DNA from: Hyphomicrobiales bacterium
Lineage (GTDB): Bacteria > Pseudomonadota > Alphaproteobacteria > Rhizobiales > Rhizobiaceae
Length of the DNA stretch: 64,000 nucleotides
Reading direction: 5' to 3'
Assembly: GCA_900466875.1 (NCBI GenBank)
Contig: UBNQ01000023.1
Span: forward strand, 402,117-466,116
This document shows positions 27,514 through 36,467 of the stretch, piece after piece; the first letter of the stretch is position 1; each line of letters opens with the position of its first letter. The notes under the pieces were generated by a model. It did not search any database. It saw nothing but the letters and a program-made list of their open reading frames with translations, and had not been told where the DNA came from. Made by a program: the position numbers and the translations under genes.

Positions 27514-27614
27514 TTTTGCTTCTCTGTAATAGAGCAGGGCCCGGGACCTCGTTCGGTCCAGGCGGAGATTTGACTTCCCGACATGGAGGGCGTTTGTCCC
27601 GCGGTCAAGGGCTT

Positions 27615-27730
27615 AAGTGAAATTAGCACATTTCGAAGGATGCAATCTTTGAGTGCTTTAATCTGACTTGCAATCATGAATATTTCAAATAAAGTCCACT
27701 ATGTTCAATCTTGTGAATAAAATTTCACTT
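27615..27730. repeat. AT-rich segment bounded by a 10-bp inverted repeat
   Basis: AAGTGAAATT (27615-27624) and AATTTCACTT (27721-27730) are exact reverse complements 96 bases apart, and the DNA between is markedly AT-rich for this chromosome. It lies between divergent topA and the small ORF at 27753, so paired operator sites or a promoter region are possible. Confidence 0.45.
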
Positions 27731-27752
27731 TCAGATTGCGGTGGGGTGGGGC

Positions 27753-27980
27753 ATGTCAATTCATATGAATGGGCTCCGCGAGGGGCATTCCGTCGAGAAC
27801 GTCGCGTATATACGCCAGATGCTGGGTGAGTTGCGGCAGGTCGCATTCGGCGAGGGGGCCGACATGCTCTGTTATCTCATCGAGATGGCCTATGTGGAGG
27901 CCGGTGACATCCAATCCGGCCGGCGCCCGTGCTCATCCGTCCAGCGCAATGGAAACAAACCCGCCGGGATGGCGGTATAG
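27753..27980 (+). CDS. Small conserved rhizobial protein, function unknown
   Basis: A 75-residue protein whose centre, ENVAYIRQMLGELRQVAFGE and ADMLCYLIEMAYVEAGDI, looks like a conserved helical pair that I associate with uncharacterised rhizobial proteins. GGGGTGGGG precedes ATG 27753; a GTG at 27741 is possible. The C-terminal 16 codons overlap the 3' end of dprA on the other strand. No function assigned. Confidence 0.65.
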   Translation: MSIHMNGLREGHSVENVAYIRQMLGELRQVAFGEGADMLCYLIEMAYVEAGDIQSGRRPCSSVQRNGNKPAGMAV

Positions 27981-29078
27981 GCGTCCGGCGAGATCCAGTT
28001 CGAGCAGCACGAGATAGACAGACGAAGCGGGCAGGCCCGTATGACGGATGATGTCATCGATTTCCGTCGGCGTCGGGCCGAGCGCGGAGACGATCGCATG
28101 GCGGTCATCGTCATCCGGCGGCAGCATCGTGCCCGTCTGCTTGTCCGGCTCCTCGACCACCGGCGGCTCAAACAGATCGAGCTGCGACAAGGGCGCAAGG
28201 GCTTCGAGCACGTCCTCCGGTCCTGTGGTTACGACGGCACCCTGCTTGAGCAGCGCGTTGGTTCCGTGGCAGCGCGGATCGAGCGGAGAGCCCGGCACTG
28301 CAAAGACGATTCGACCGAAATCGCCGGCCATCCGCGCGGTGATCAGCGAGCCGGACTTTTCCGCCGCCTCGACCACGACGACGCCGAGTGAAATGCCGGC
28401 GATCAGCCGGTTGCGACGGGGAAAGTCCCGTGCGCGTGGTTCCCAGCCGAACGGCATCTCGCTGATGGCTATTCCTGCGCCATTGGTGATTTCTTCCAGC
28501 AGTCCGAGATTTTCGGGCGGGTAGGGCCGGTCAAGCCCTCCTGCGAGAACTGCGATCGTGCCGGTCTCGACACTGGCCCGGTGGGCTGCGGTATCGATCC
28601 CGCGTGCAAGCCCCGAGGTAATGACATAGCCGTTCAGGCCGCAGCGCCGGGCGATCATCGCTGCGAACTTGGCGCCGACGACGGAAGCATTGCGCGAGCC
28701 GACGATGCCGACCGATGGACGTGTGGCGCTTTCGCGATTGCCCTTGATGGCCACCAGTGGCGGCGCACCATCTATATGTCTGAGCGCGGGGGGATAGTCC
28801 GGTTCGCCGATGCCGACGAAGGAGGCGCCATGCCTGTGGGCGGCTTCAAGCTCGCGCTCGGCATCCTGAATGCTGGCAATGCGCAGGGAGCGCGTGGCAC
28901 CGCCGCGTTGCGACAGTTCCGGCAGCATGGCCAGCGCATTTTCCGCCGAGCCGCAATGGTTGATGAGATGCCGGAAAGTGGCCGGGCCGACATTGTCGGA
29001 GCGGATCAGCCTCAGCCAGGCGATCCTCTGCTTCTCCGTCAGCGCAATTCCCGATCTTCCTGCACTGCCGTCGGGCAT
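27933..29078 (-). CDS. dprA: DNA-processing protein DprA
   Basis: A 381-residue RecA loader for incoming single-stranded DNA. The Rossmann-like core has GIVGSRNASVVG, TSGLARGIDTAAHR, VLAGGLDRPYPPEN, SEMPFGWEPRARDFPRRNR and ESGSLIT-like EKSGSLITARMA. A C-terminal winged helix (about 325-378, IVSALGPTPTEIDDII) follows, as usual in proteobacteria. Last gene of the pyrB-pyrC'-plsY-dprA unit (31 bases after plsY). Natural transformation is not implied by dprA alone. Confidence 0.95.
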   Translation of the reverse strand: MPDGSAGRSGIALTEKQRIAWLRLIRSDNVGPATFRHLINHCGSAENALAMLPELSQRGGATRSLRIASIQDAERELEAAHRHGASFVGIGEPDYPPALRHIDGAPPLVAIKGNRESATRPSVGIVGSRNASVVGAKFAAMIARRCGLNGYVITSGLARGIDTAAHRASVETGTIAVLAGGLDRPYPPENLGLLEEITNGAGIAISEMPFGWEPRARDFPRRNRLIAGISLGVVVVEAAEKSGSLITARMAGDFGRIVFAVPGSPLDPRCHGTNALLKQGAVVTTGPEDVLEALAPLSQLDLFEPPVVEEPDKQTGTMLPPDDDDRHAIVSALGPTPTEIDDIIRHTGLPASSVYLVLLELDLAGRLYRHPGGFVSIALDG

Positions 29079-29109
29079 GGATGGCCTCTTTGGGTCCCCT
29101 TGGGGGAAG

Positions 29110-29727
29110 TTATCCCTTTGAGCCGATCTTGCTTTCGGTGCCGGCGATCAACCGCTCGATATTGCTCTTGTGCTTGACCCAGGAGATCACGGTCATGATT
29201 GCCATGACGACTGCAATCTTAGGCTCCTGTATGAACCACAGCACAACCGGAATGACAAGGGTCGCAACCAGCGCCGCGAGCGACGAATATTTGCTGAGCT
29301 TGGCGATTGTCAGCCAGACGACGGCGAAGACGAGCACCATCCACGGCGCAACGCCGAGAAGGGTGCCGATATAGGTAGCAACGCCCTTGCCGCCCTTGAA
29401 GCCGAGCCAGATTGGATAGAGATGGCCGAGGAATGCGGCAAAGCCCGCCAGAAGTCCTGCTTCCGAACCGAAGAAGTGCCAGCCGATGACGGCCGCAACC
29501 GTAGCCTTCAGCGCATCAAGCAGAAGCGTCGCGGCTGCAAGTTTCTTGTTGCCGGTGCGCAGTACATTGGTCGCGCCGATATTGCCCGAGCCGATGGAGC
29601 GGATATCGCCAAGCCCTGCTGCGCGGGTGAGAAGCAGGCCGAACGGGATCGATCCGAGCAGATAGCCCAGAACCAGCGCACCGGCTGCGATCGGCAGGGT
29701 GATCTGCCAGTTGAAAAGTTCGCTCAC
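29110..29727 (-). CDS. plsY: Glycerol-3-phosphate acyltransferase PlsY
   Basis: A 205-residue inner-membrane enzyme that transfers acyl groups from acyl-phosphate to glycerol-3-phosphate, the first step of phospholipid synthesis. Motifs: [26 protein letters not shown], and [12 protein letters not shown]. About five helices. The start is GTG 29727, overlapping the pyrC' stop (GTGA), which gives the family length; an upstream in-frame ATG would add 10 unrelated residues. Confidence 0.94.
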   Translation of the reverse strand: MSELFNWQITLPIAAGALVLGYLLGSIPFGLLLTRAAGLGDIRSIGSGNIGATNVLRTGNKKLAAATLLLDALKATVAAVIGWHFFGSEAGLLAGFAAFLGHLYPIWLGFKGGKGVATYIGTLLGVAPWMVLVFAVVWLTIAKLSKYSSLAALVATLVIPVVLWFIQEPKIAVVMAIMTVISWVKHKSNIERLIAGTESKIGSKG

Positions 29728-31025
29728 ACCCAGTCCCTCCCGATCGCGTGCACGCATTTCCCCGCCACATAGGTGGCAACCGCGCGCCCCGAAAAACGGG
29801 CGTCGTCGAACGGCGTGTTTTTCGAGCGCGAGATGATCGCGTCCTTGGAGACGATCCAGGGATCGTCGAGATCGATCAGCGTGATGTCGGCCTTTGCGCC
29901 TACTTTCAACGTGCCGGCGTCGAGACCGAAAATCTGTGCCGGACGTGTCGACATGGCGTCGATCAGCCGCATCAGCGGTACGCGTCCGTCGTGATGCAGG
30001 CGAAGGGCGGCCGACAGCATGGTCTCCAGCCCGATCGCGCCATCGGCAGCATCGGCAAACGGCAGGCGCTTGGTGTCGACATCCTGGGGATCGTGCGACG
30101 AAACGATGATGTCGATATCGCCCGCAGCCAGAGCATCGGCCATGGAGACGCGGTCGTCTTCGGTGCGAAGCGGCGGCGAGAGCTTGAAGAAGGTGCGGTA
30201 TTCGCCGATGTCGTTTTCGTTGAGCGACAGGTGGTTGATCGAAATGCCGCAGGTGACGTTGGCGCCACGGCCGCGGGCGACCTTCATCGCCTCGACCGAT
30301 TCCGGCACGGAAATCTTGGCCGCATGGTATTTGGCCTTGGTGAGGGCCGCGATCCGCAGATCCCGCTCCAGCGGAATGATTTCGGCTTCCTTCGGTACGC
30401 CGGAAAGGCCGAGCCAGCTGGCAAACAGTCCCTCGTTCATCACACCGTTGCCGAGATATTTTTCACGCAGTTCAAGCGAGATGACGGCATCGAATTCGCG
30501 GGCATAGGTCATCGCGCGGCGCAGCAGCAGCGAATCGGACAGCGCATGCCGGCCATTGGTGAAGGCGACGGCGCCGGCTTGCTGCAGCAGGCCGAATTCG
30601 GTCATTTCGCGGCCTTCAAGCCCTCTGGTCAGGGCGGCTGCGGCATGAACGTTGACGAGCGCCTTGTCGCGGGCCGTCTTGTGGACGAATTCGACGAGTG
30701 CGATGTCGTCGATGACCGGATCTGTCTCCGGCATCATGATGAAGGAGGTCACGCCGCCTGCCGCCGCGGCGCGGCTGGCCGACTCGATCGTTTCGGTATG
30801 CTCGGCACCCGGTTCGCCGACATAGACGCGGGCATCGACTAGGCCGGGAGTGGCAACGAGGCCCTGGCAATCGCGGACGCTTGAACCATGCGGTACGCCC
30901 TGGTTCAATGCGTCTTTGCCGCAGGCAAGGATATGTCCGTCTTCGCCGATGATGATCGTGCCGGTCTCGTCGAGATTGCGCGACGGATCGAGGATGCGGA
31001 CATTTCTGAGAACGGTGGATTTCAA
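29724..31025 (-). CDS. pyrC: Dihydroorotase homologue lacking metal-binding residues (PyrC'-type)
   Basis: A 433-residue amidohydrolase-fold protein directly downstream of pyrB (4-base overlap). The overall fold markers are present ([51 protein letters not shown]). However, the metal-binding HxH after the first strand is replaced by Arg66-Val-Tyr68, the DHAPH motif is SSHDPQ (309-314), and the DDG near 155 is TNG. It is therefore unlikely to be a working dihydroorotase. In Pseudomonas an inactive PyrC' is a structural partner needed by PyrB for dodecameric ATCase; the same role is likely here, with a catalytic dihydroorotase encoded elsewhere. Automated annotation will call it pyrC. Confidence 0.88.
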   Translation of the reverse strand: MKSTVLRNVRILDPSRNLDETGTIIIGEDGHILACGKDALNQGVPHGSSVRDCQGLVATPGLVDARVYVGEPGAEHTETIESASRAAAAGGVTSFIMMPETDPVIDDIALVEFVHKTARDKALVNVHAAAALTRGLEGREMTEFGLLQQAGAVAFTNGRHALSDSLLLRRAMTYAREFDAVISLELREKYLGNGVMNEGLFASWLGLSGVPKEAEIIPLERDLRIAALTKAKYHAAKISVPESVEAMKVARGRGANVTCGISINHLSLNENDIGEYRTFFKLSPPLRTEDDRVSMADALAAGDIDIIVSSHDPQDVDTKRLPFADAADGAIGLETMLSAALRLHHDGRVPLMRLIDAMSTRPAQIFGLDAGTLKVGAKADITLIDLDDPWIVSKDAIISRSKNTPFDDARFSGRAVATYVAGKCVHAIGRDWV

Positions 31026-31960
31026 GCGCGTTCTCCCTGGTTGGAGGTAAGCAGCGTCTCCATCACCGCCATGCGGACAGCGACCCCCATTTCAACCTGC
31101 TGTTCGATCACGCTCTGCGGACCGTCGGCGACTTCGGAAGAGATCTCGACCCCGCGGTTCATCGGGCCTGGATGCATGACGAGCGCATCGTCCTTGGCGG
31201 CTTTCAGTTTTTCGGCATCGAGCCCGTAGAAGTGGAAATATTCCCGCACCGACGGCACGAAAGAACCGGCCATGCGCTCGCGCTGCAGGCGCAGCATCAT
31301 CACGACATCGGCGTTCCTCAGGCCTTCTTCCATCGAGTGGAAGACTTCCACGCTCATGTCGCGGATGCCCGAGGGAAGGAGGGTGGAAGGGGCTACCACG
31401 CGAACGCGGGCACCCATTGCATTGAGAAGGATTATGTTCGAGCGGGCAACGCGCGAGTGCAGGACATCACCGCAGATCGCCACCGTGATACCTGTCAGCG
31501 TGCCTTTGGCGCGGCGGATGGTCAGTGCGTCGAGGAGTGCTTGAGTCGGATGTTCGTGTTGGCCGTCACCGGCATTGACCACCGAGCAGGCGACCTTCTG
31601 AGCCAGAAGCGCGGCGGCACCGGCGGAGGAATGGCGAAGCACCAGTACATCCGGGCGCATGGCGTTGAGCGTCATCGCCGTATCGATCAGCGTTTCGCCC
31701 TTCTTCACCGAGGAATTGCCGACCGACATGTTCATCACGTCCGCGCCGAGCCGTTTTCCGGCGAGCTCGAAGGACGACTGCGTGCGCGTCGAGGCTTCGA
31801 AGAAGAGGTTGATCTGGGTAAGGCCGCGTAAGGTGGACGTCTTTTTCTCCCGCTGCCGGGATATCTTCACGGCCTCGTCGGCTTTGTCGAGAAGATAGGT
31901 GATGTCCTGTTCTTTGAGACCCTTGATGCCGAGGAGGTGGCGATGAGGGAAGAAGACCAT
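31022..31960 (-). CDS. pyrB: Aspartate carbamoyltransferase catalytic subunit
   Basis: A 312-residue enzyme condensing carbamoyl phosphate with aspartate, the first committed step of pyrimidine synthesis. Carbamoyl-phosphate loop [10 protein letters not shown] (STRT 57-60), [19 protein letters not shown] and HPGPMNRG are intact. ATG 31960 ([15 protein letters not shown]) fits homologues; the frame runs back to 32017 without conservation. It is the first gene of the operon with pyrC', plsY and dprA. Confidence 0.96.
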   Translation of the reverse strand: MVFFPHRHLLGIKGLKEQDITYLLDKADEAVKISRQREKKTSTLRGLTQINLFFEASTRTQSSFELAGKRLGADVMNMSVGNSSVKKGETLIDTAMTLNAMRPDVLVLRHSSAGAAALLAQKVACSVVNAGDGQHEHPTQALLDALTIRRAKGTLTGITVAICGDVLHSRVARSNIILLNAMGARVRVVAPSTLLPSGIRDMSVEVFHSMEEGLRNADVVMMLRLQRERMAGSFVPSVREYFHFYGLDAEKLKAAKDDALVMHPGPMNRGVEISSEVADGPQSVIEQQVEMGVAVRMAVMETLLTSNQGERA

Positions 31961-32034
31961 TGGGCATGTCTCCGCTTGCGTTCGGCGGTCTATAAGGTTT
32001 GGGGGGGCTGGCTGCAAGCGGGAGCGGAAGTTAT

Positions 32035-32349
32035 CTACGGCTTGTTGGTGATGATCGCCTGATAATCGCGGCCGCGATAGAAGATGTTGATGACTTCGAC
32101 CACATCCTCCTTAACGCGATAAAGAATAACGGCCTTGCCTTCAAAAGGTACGATACGCAGATCCGGCCCTAGGTCTGAGCGTATCGTAGCACCGAAAGGC
32201 GCGTCACCTATTTTCTCGCATCGGTCGACTAGCCGGTCGGTGAATTTCTGCGCGGTTGGAAAATGCTGGCTTGCCTCCAGCACATAAAGAAAAATCGCAT
32301 CGATATCGTCCAGCGCATCCGGCCTGTAGGTTACCGGAATGGGTTGCAT
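32035..32349 (-). CDS. ParE/RelE-family toxin
   Basis: A 104-residue basic protein of the ParE type: [61 protein letters not shown]. ParE toxins poison DNA gyrase; RelE relatives cut mRNA, and sequence favours ParE. It follows its antitoxin by 6 bases. The pair sits between pyrB and the acyl-CoA dehydrogenase gene. Confidence 0.86.
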   Translation of the reverse strand: MQPIPVTYRPDALDDIDAIFLYVLEASQHFPTAQKFTDRLVDRCEKIGDAPFGATIRSDLGPDLRIVPFEGKAVILYRVKEDVVEVINIFYRGRDYQAIITNKP

Positions 32350-32355
32350 GAAATC

Positions 32356-32622
32356 TCAGCCTCTGTGCTGACCGTATAACCGGTTGAGATGGGTGCGAAT
32401 TTCTGCGCTGTTCAGGCTTGGTCGCGGATCGTCGAGGGACTTTCGCACGCGCTGGCGTACGGCATCAATACGTCGCTCATTCTCGCTCTCGGCATCCAGC
32501 AGTGCATCGACCGCGGCAAGCATGGCATCGTCTGTTGACGCGTACTGGCCAGCCTCGACGCGGCGTTTGATCGCATCGATCGCCTTTTCCGGCAGCGTAA
32601 TGGTAAATGTGCGGGCGTTCAT
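32356..32622 (-). CDS. ParD-type antitoxin
   Basis: An 88-residue protein: ribbon-helix-helix N-terminus (MNARTFTITLPEKAIDAIKRRV, GQYASTDDAMLAAVDALL) and an arginine-rich toxin-binding tail (RIDAVRQRVRKSLDDPRPS). ATG 32622 was selected with GGAAA 9 bases upstream; the open frame continues far upstream on this strand but as an antisense shadow of the acyl-CoA dehydrogenase gene. Confidence 0.86.
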   Translation of the reverse strand: MNARTFTITLPEKAIDAIKRRVEAGQYASTDDAMLAAVDALLDAESENERRIDAVRQRVRKSLDDPRPSLNSAEIRTHLNRLYGQHRG

Positions 32623-32778
32623 CGGATTGTTTCCGTGTGGATTTCGCGAATCTATAATGGCGCTGACGTTTAGGCAAATGCTGCGTGTAAATAGGATTGC
32701 TTTCGCCTTTTGTTGAGAAGCCCAATTTAGGGTCGTGCGCCCGTTTCCACTCCCGTTAACTTCCGCTAGAAGCGGAGC

Positions 32779-34431
32779 ATGAACGAGTTGACCCGCGCCG
32801 AAGAAAAATTTGCCGAATTGAACCAGCCCGCGCCCTGGTCCGGCATCAATGCCTACCGCTCCGATCCCTTGCTGGTTGATCTGACGAGCGGTCTCAATCG
32901 CACGATCCGGGAAGAATACGACCAGCTTGGCCGTTACGTGACTTCGCCTGAAGCGCAGGAACTTGCGCGCATGGCGAACGAAAACCCGCCGAAGTTGAAG
33001 ACCCATGGTCCGCGCGGCGAGCGTCAGGATGTCACGGAATTCCATCCGGCCTGGCACGCACTGATGCGCCGATCGATGCAGACCGGCCTGCATTCCTCGA
33101 TCTGGGAAAATATTCCGGAAGCAAAAGGCAGCGACCACAAGGCCCGCGCCACGCGCTTTTATCTCACCGCGCAGCTTGAAAGCGGACATCTGTGCCCGCT
33201 GACGATGACCAGTGCTTCCGTTGCGGCCCTCATGGCGTCGCCGCGGGTGCAGAAGGAATGGGCGCCGAAAATCCTGTCGCGCAAATACGATTCGACCAAT
33301 CGGCCGGCGATGCAGAAGTCGGCGGTGACACTCGGCATGGGCATGACCGAAAAGCAGGGTGGCACCGATGTCCGTGCCAACCGCTCGACGGCTGATCGGG
33401 TAGGTGAGGGCATCTATCGCCTCAACGGCCACAAGTGGTTCATGTCCGCGCCGATGAGCGACGGTTTCGTGATGCTGGCGAAGACGAAGGAAGATATCAG
33501 CTGTTTCCTCGTTCCACGGCTGCTGGAGGACGGTTCTGCCAACGGCCTGCAGTTCCAGCGCCTGAAGGACAAGATCGGTAACCGCTCTAATGCGTCCGCC
33601 GAAGTCGAGTTCTCCGATGCCTTCGGTTATCTCCTCGGTGATCCGGGCGCCGGCATCCGCACCATTCTCGACATGGTGACGTTGACGCGACTCGATTGCG
33701 CTGTCGCCTCCGCTGGCATGATGCGCGCCTCGCTGGCCGAAGCGGTGCATTTTACCCGCGGCCGCAACGTGTTCGGCAGAAACCTGGTAGACCAGCCGCT
33801 GATGACGCGCGTTCTGGCCGATATGGCGCTGGACGTCGCAGCCGCGACCGCGCTCGGTTTCCGCCTCGCAGACGCTTTCGATCGCGCCGCGAGCAACCCC
33901 GCCGATGCCGCTTTTGCCCGCGTCATGACGCCGGTCGTCAAATACTTCAACTGCAAGATCGCCCCGTCACTGATCTATGAGGCGATGGAGTGCCTCGGCG
34001 GCAACGGTTACGTCGAGGAGCGGCCGATCGCGCGCCATTACCGGGAAGCGCCGGTCAATGCGATATGGGAAGGCTCGGGCAATGTCATGGCGCTCGACGT
34101 TCTGCGCGTCCTGTCGCGGGGCCGTGATCTGTTCGAACTGGTTCTGTCCGGTTTCGAACGGGATCTCGGTGCGTCAGGCCGCAAGACAATCGAGGTTCTT
34201 CGCGCCGCCATGGCGCTCTGCGAGCGGGATGAGGGGGCTGCACGCCTGCTCGTCGAGCAACTGGCGCTGGCAGCCGGTGCCGCGGAACTGGCGCGGTTGG
34301 GCGCGGGAAAAATTGCCGATGCCTATCTCGAAACCCGCCTGGCCGGTGGCTGGCGCTCGACCTACGGCATGCTCGATGCGCGTTTCGATGCCAGCTATAT
34401 CGTCGACCTTCTTTATCCGCCGGCAGCGTAA
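32779..34431 (+). CDS. AidB-like acyl-CoA dehydrogenase
   Basis: A 550-residue flavoprotein of the acyl-CoA dehydrogenase superfamily in its longer AidB form (E. coli AidB is 541). Motifs: MGMTEKQGGTDVRAN, YRLNGHKWFMSAPMSD for FAD binding, MECLGGNGYVEE near the catalytic region, and NAIWEGSGNVMALDVLR. AidB is induced by alkylation stress and binds DNA; whether this protein does so cannot be judged. No ada-like partner is nearby. Its last 19 bases overlap the converging AEC transporter gene. Confidence 0.88.
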   Translation: MNELTRAEEKFAELNQPAPWSGINAYRSDPLLVDLTSGLNRTIREEYDQLGRYVTSPEAQELARMANENPPKLKTHGPRGERQDVTEFHPAWHALMRRSMQTGLHSSIWENIPEAKGSDHKARATRFYLTAQLESGHLCPLTMTSASVAALMASPRVQKEWAPKILSRKYDSTNRPAMQKSAVTLGMGMTEKQGGTDVRANRSTADRVGEGIYRLNGHKWFMSAPMSDGFVMLAKTKEDISCFLVPRLLEDGSANGLQFQRLKDKIGNRSNASAEVEFSDAFGYLLGDPGAGIRTILDMVTLTRLDCAVASAGMMRASLAEAVHFTRGRNVFGRNLVDQPLMTRVLADMALDVAAATALGFRLADAFDRAASNPADAAFARVMTPVVKYFNCKIAPSLIYEAMECLGGNGYVEERPIARHYREAPVNAIWEGSGNVMALDVLRVLSRGRDLFELVLSGFERDLGASGRKTIEVLRAAMALCERDEGAARLLVEQLALAAGAAELARLGAGKIADAYLETRLAGGWRSTYGMLDARFDASYIVDLLYPPAA

Positions 34432-35348
34432 TTCGCGACGAACATCGCGACCGGAATGGTGAAGAAGGCAAGCGCCGTCTGCACGGTTGCGGCAGCGGCG
34501 TAAAAGTCCGCGTCGCCGCCCATCTGCTTGGCCAGAACGTAACCGTTCATCGCTGTTGGTACCGCGGCGCTGAGCGCGAGCAGCGCCAGATTGGTGCCGG
34601 TGAGGCCGACGGCCAGGCCGACCGCGATGGCGAGAACCGGAAAAACCACCAGCTTCATTGCCACCGCAGAGAGAACCCCGATGCTCGGCTTGAGCGCATC
34701 CGCCACCTTGAGCCCGGCGCCGACTGTAATCAATCCGAGGCTGAGCGACGCCTGCGACAGCATCTCGACGGTCGCCATGAGCGGCCGATAGAGCGGCAAG
34801 CCGATCAGGTTGATGCCGATGCCGAGGAATGTCGCGATGATCATCGGATTGCTGATGATCTTGATCGCAATGGCGCGATAATCGCGTTTCTGTCCGGAGA
34901 AGACGGCAAGCACCGCGATGCTTCCGGCATTGACCGGCACGATGACCGCAGCCATCACCATGCCGACGACGACAAGCCCGTGCGCATCATAGGTTTTTGC
35001 GGCGATCGCAAGCGCCATGAAGCCGTTCCAGCGGGTCGAGGTCTGGTAGAGCGAGGTGAAGGTGGAAGGCGTCATCCGCCCGCGCTTCAGAACCGGCCAT
35101 GAAGCCAGCACGACGATGGACATCGTGGTGAAGGCGAGGATGGCGATCAGGCTGACATGGATGCTGCTTGCATCCGAAAAGTCGGCCTTCGCCATGGTCT
35201 GGAACAGGAGCGCAGGAAACAGCACATAGTAGCTGCATTGCTCCATCCCTTCCCAGAAATTACCGTTGATGGCCGTGGTCCGCTTGAGGCCGATGCCGAG
35301 AAGGACGAGCAGGAAAACGGGAAGGATGCTTTCGAATATGGTCAGCAT
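34413..35348 (-). CDS. AEC family transporter (auxin efflux carrier-like)
   Basis: A 311-residue membrane protein with about ten helices, beginning with FESILPVFLLVLLGIGLKR, which is typical for the AEC family. The middle has MIIATFLGIGINLIGLP and LITVGAGLKV. The substrate is unknown; bacterial members export or import dicarboxylates or malonate-like acids. It lies divergent to a TetR gene (173 bases apart), which could regulate it. Confidence 0.85.
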   Translation of the reverse strand: MLTIFESILPVFLLVLLGIGLKRTTAINGNFWEGMEQCSYYVLFPALLFQTMAKADFSDASSIHVSLIAILAFTTMSIVVLASWPVLKRGRMTPSTFTSLYQTSTRWNGFMALAIAAKTYDAHGLVVVGMVMAAVIVPVNAGSIAVLAVFSGQKRDYRAIAIKIISNPMIIATFLGIGINLIGLPLYRPLMATVEMLSQASLSLGLITVGAGLKVADALKPSIGVLSAVAMKLVVFPVLAIAVGLAVGLTGTNLALLALSAAVPTAMNGYVLAKQMGGDADFYAAAATVQTALAFFTIPVAMFVANYAAGG

Positions 35349-35521
35349 GAGCCGAGGCGCGCTTATCTAAATTGTGTGTTTATCCCTCCCACGCGGCACT
35401 GTGCATGTAAATGGCGACAGCGCAATGCCCGCAATTCTGTGCATGGTGTCGCAACCCGCTTGCCGCTTGTGAGCCGGCGGATTATCGCCTGTGCAAGAGT
35501 TTGTTAGGAAATAGGCCGACG

Positions 35522-36166
35522 ATGCTGCAGATCCCTCAGATGACCGCGCAACAGAACCAGCCGTTGCGGCCGCGCAATCGCGCCAACACTGAGCGTGCGA
35601 TTTTTCTGGCGGCTCGTGGTCTTCTGGCCGAACACGGTTTCCAGGGTTTCGGCATCAATGCCGTGGCGCGCCGGGCCGGTTGCGACAAGCAGCTGATCTA
35701 TCGGTATTACGGTGGTCTCGACGGTCTGATCGATGCGATCGGCGAGGAGCTCGGCAGCTGGGTAAACGACAAGATCCCGCAGGATACCGGCGGTATGTTC
35801 ATCCTGACCTATGGCGACCTGATGGAAAAGCTGTCCATGTATTTCATGGAAGCGCTCCGGGATGATCCGCTTGTCTGCAAGATCGTCGCCTGGGAGGTTT
35901 CCCAGGATACACCGCAGGTGCGCCGCCTTTCCGAGTCGCGCATGAAGGCGCTCAGCAAGTGGCTTGAAAAAATGCGCGGCTCCCTGACCCTGCCGAAGGG
36001 CATAGATACGGCGACAACCAACGCGCTGCTTTTTGCATCCATCCAGCACATGGTGATTTCAGCTTCCGTCAGCGGCCAGTTTGCCGGCGTTTCGCTGAAG
36101 ACGGAAAAGGATTGGGAAAAGGTCGCCGCCGCCGTGCGCCGCCTTGTTCGGGCCATATACGGCTGA
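35522..36166 (+). CDS. TetR family transcriptional regulator
   Basis: A 214-residue repressor-like protein. The helix-turn-helix is at about residues 25-65 (AIFLAARGLLAEHGFQGFG, VARRAGCDKQLIYRYYGGLDGLIDAI); the ligand-binding domain is helical. Start ATG 35522 follows AGGAAATAGG; an ATG six codons later is possible, and the frame upstream to 35411 shows no conservation. Divergent from the AEC transporter, the natural candidate target. Confidence 0.88.
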   Translation: MLQIPQMTAQQNQPLRPRNRANTERAIFLAARGLLAEHGFQGFGINAVARRAGCDKQLIYRYYGGLDGLIDAIGEELGSWVNDKIPQDTGGMFILTYGDLMEKLSMYFMEALRDDPLVCKIVAWEVSQDTPQVRRLSESRMKALSKWLEKMRGSLTLPKGIDTATTNALLFASIQHMVISASVSGQFAGVSLKTEKDWEKVAAAVRRLVRAIYG

Positions 36167-36254
36167 TCGGCACCATTTTCTCCACAAGCAGACCGCGGAA
36201 ATTAACCATAACAACGGGTTTACGTTGCGCTGAACTGGTGCGTCTTTAGGCTGG

Positions 36255-36269
36255 TTAATATATTGTTAA
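36255..36269 (+). promoter_or_regulatory. CtrA-type binding site
   Basis: TTAATATATTGTTAA is an exact TTAA-N7-TTAA, the CtrA recognition motif of alphaproteobacteria, here within a near palindrome (GGTTAA..TTAACC). It lies 18 bases before the small membrane ORF at 36288. Confidence 0.55.
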
Positions 36270-36287
36270 CCAGGTTTCGTAAGACAA

Positions 36288-36467
36288 ATGCCGGATGTGA
36301 TACCATTCATCAGACAACATGCCTTGCTGATTGTCCTGACCGGGGCGTTCGCGGGTTTGGCATTGAACATTGCGGTTCCCGCGATGGTCCTGAGTTTGAT
36401 GGCGCTGTCGAGATGGTTTGTCTTGACGGATATTGATCTGGCAGAGCTTAAAGGTAAGGCCGCATGA
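36288..36467 (+). CDS. 59-residue membrane protein, function unknown
   Basis: ATG 36288 to TGA 36465-36467. The sequence has two hydrophobic stretches (LLIVLTGAFAGLALNIAV and AMVLSLMALSRWFVL) and a charged end ([12 protein letters not shown]). The stop overlaps the start of the DUF6105 gene (ATGA), a mark of translational coupling and the best evidence that it is real. The RBS is weak (GTAAGAC). A CtrA-type site precedes it. Under 60 codons, it would be missed by standard cut-offs. Confidence 0.65.
   Translation: MPDVIPFIRQHALLIVLTGAFAGLALNIAVPAMVLSLMALSRWFVLTDIDLAELKGKAA

Noticed and set aside
32623..33750. Upstream extension of the ParD frame to 464 codons
   Set aside because: The extension is antisense to the acyl-CoA dehydrogenase gene; a normal ParD starts at ATG 32622.
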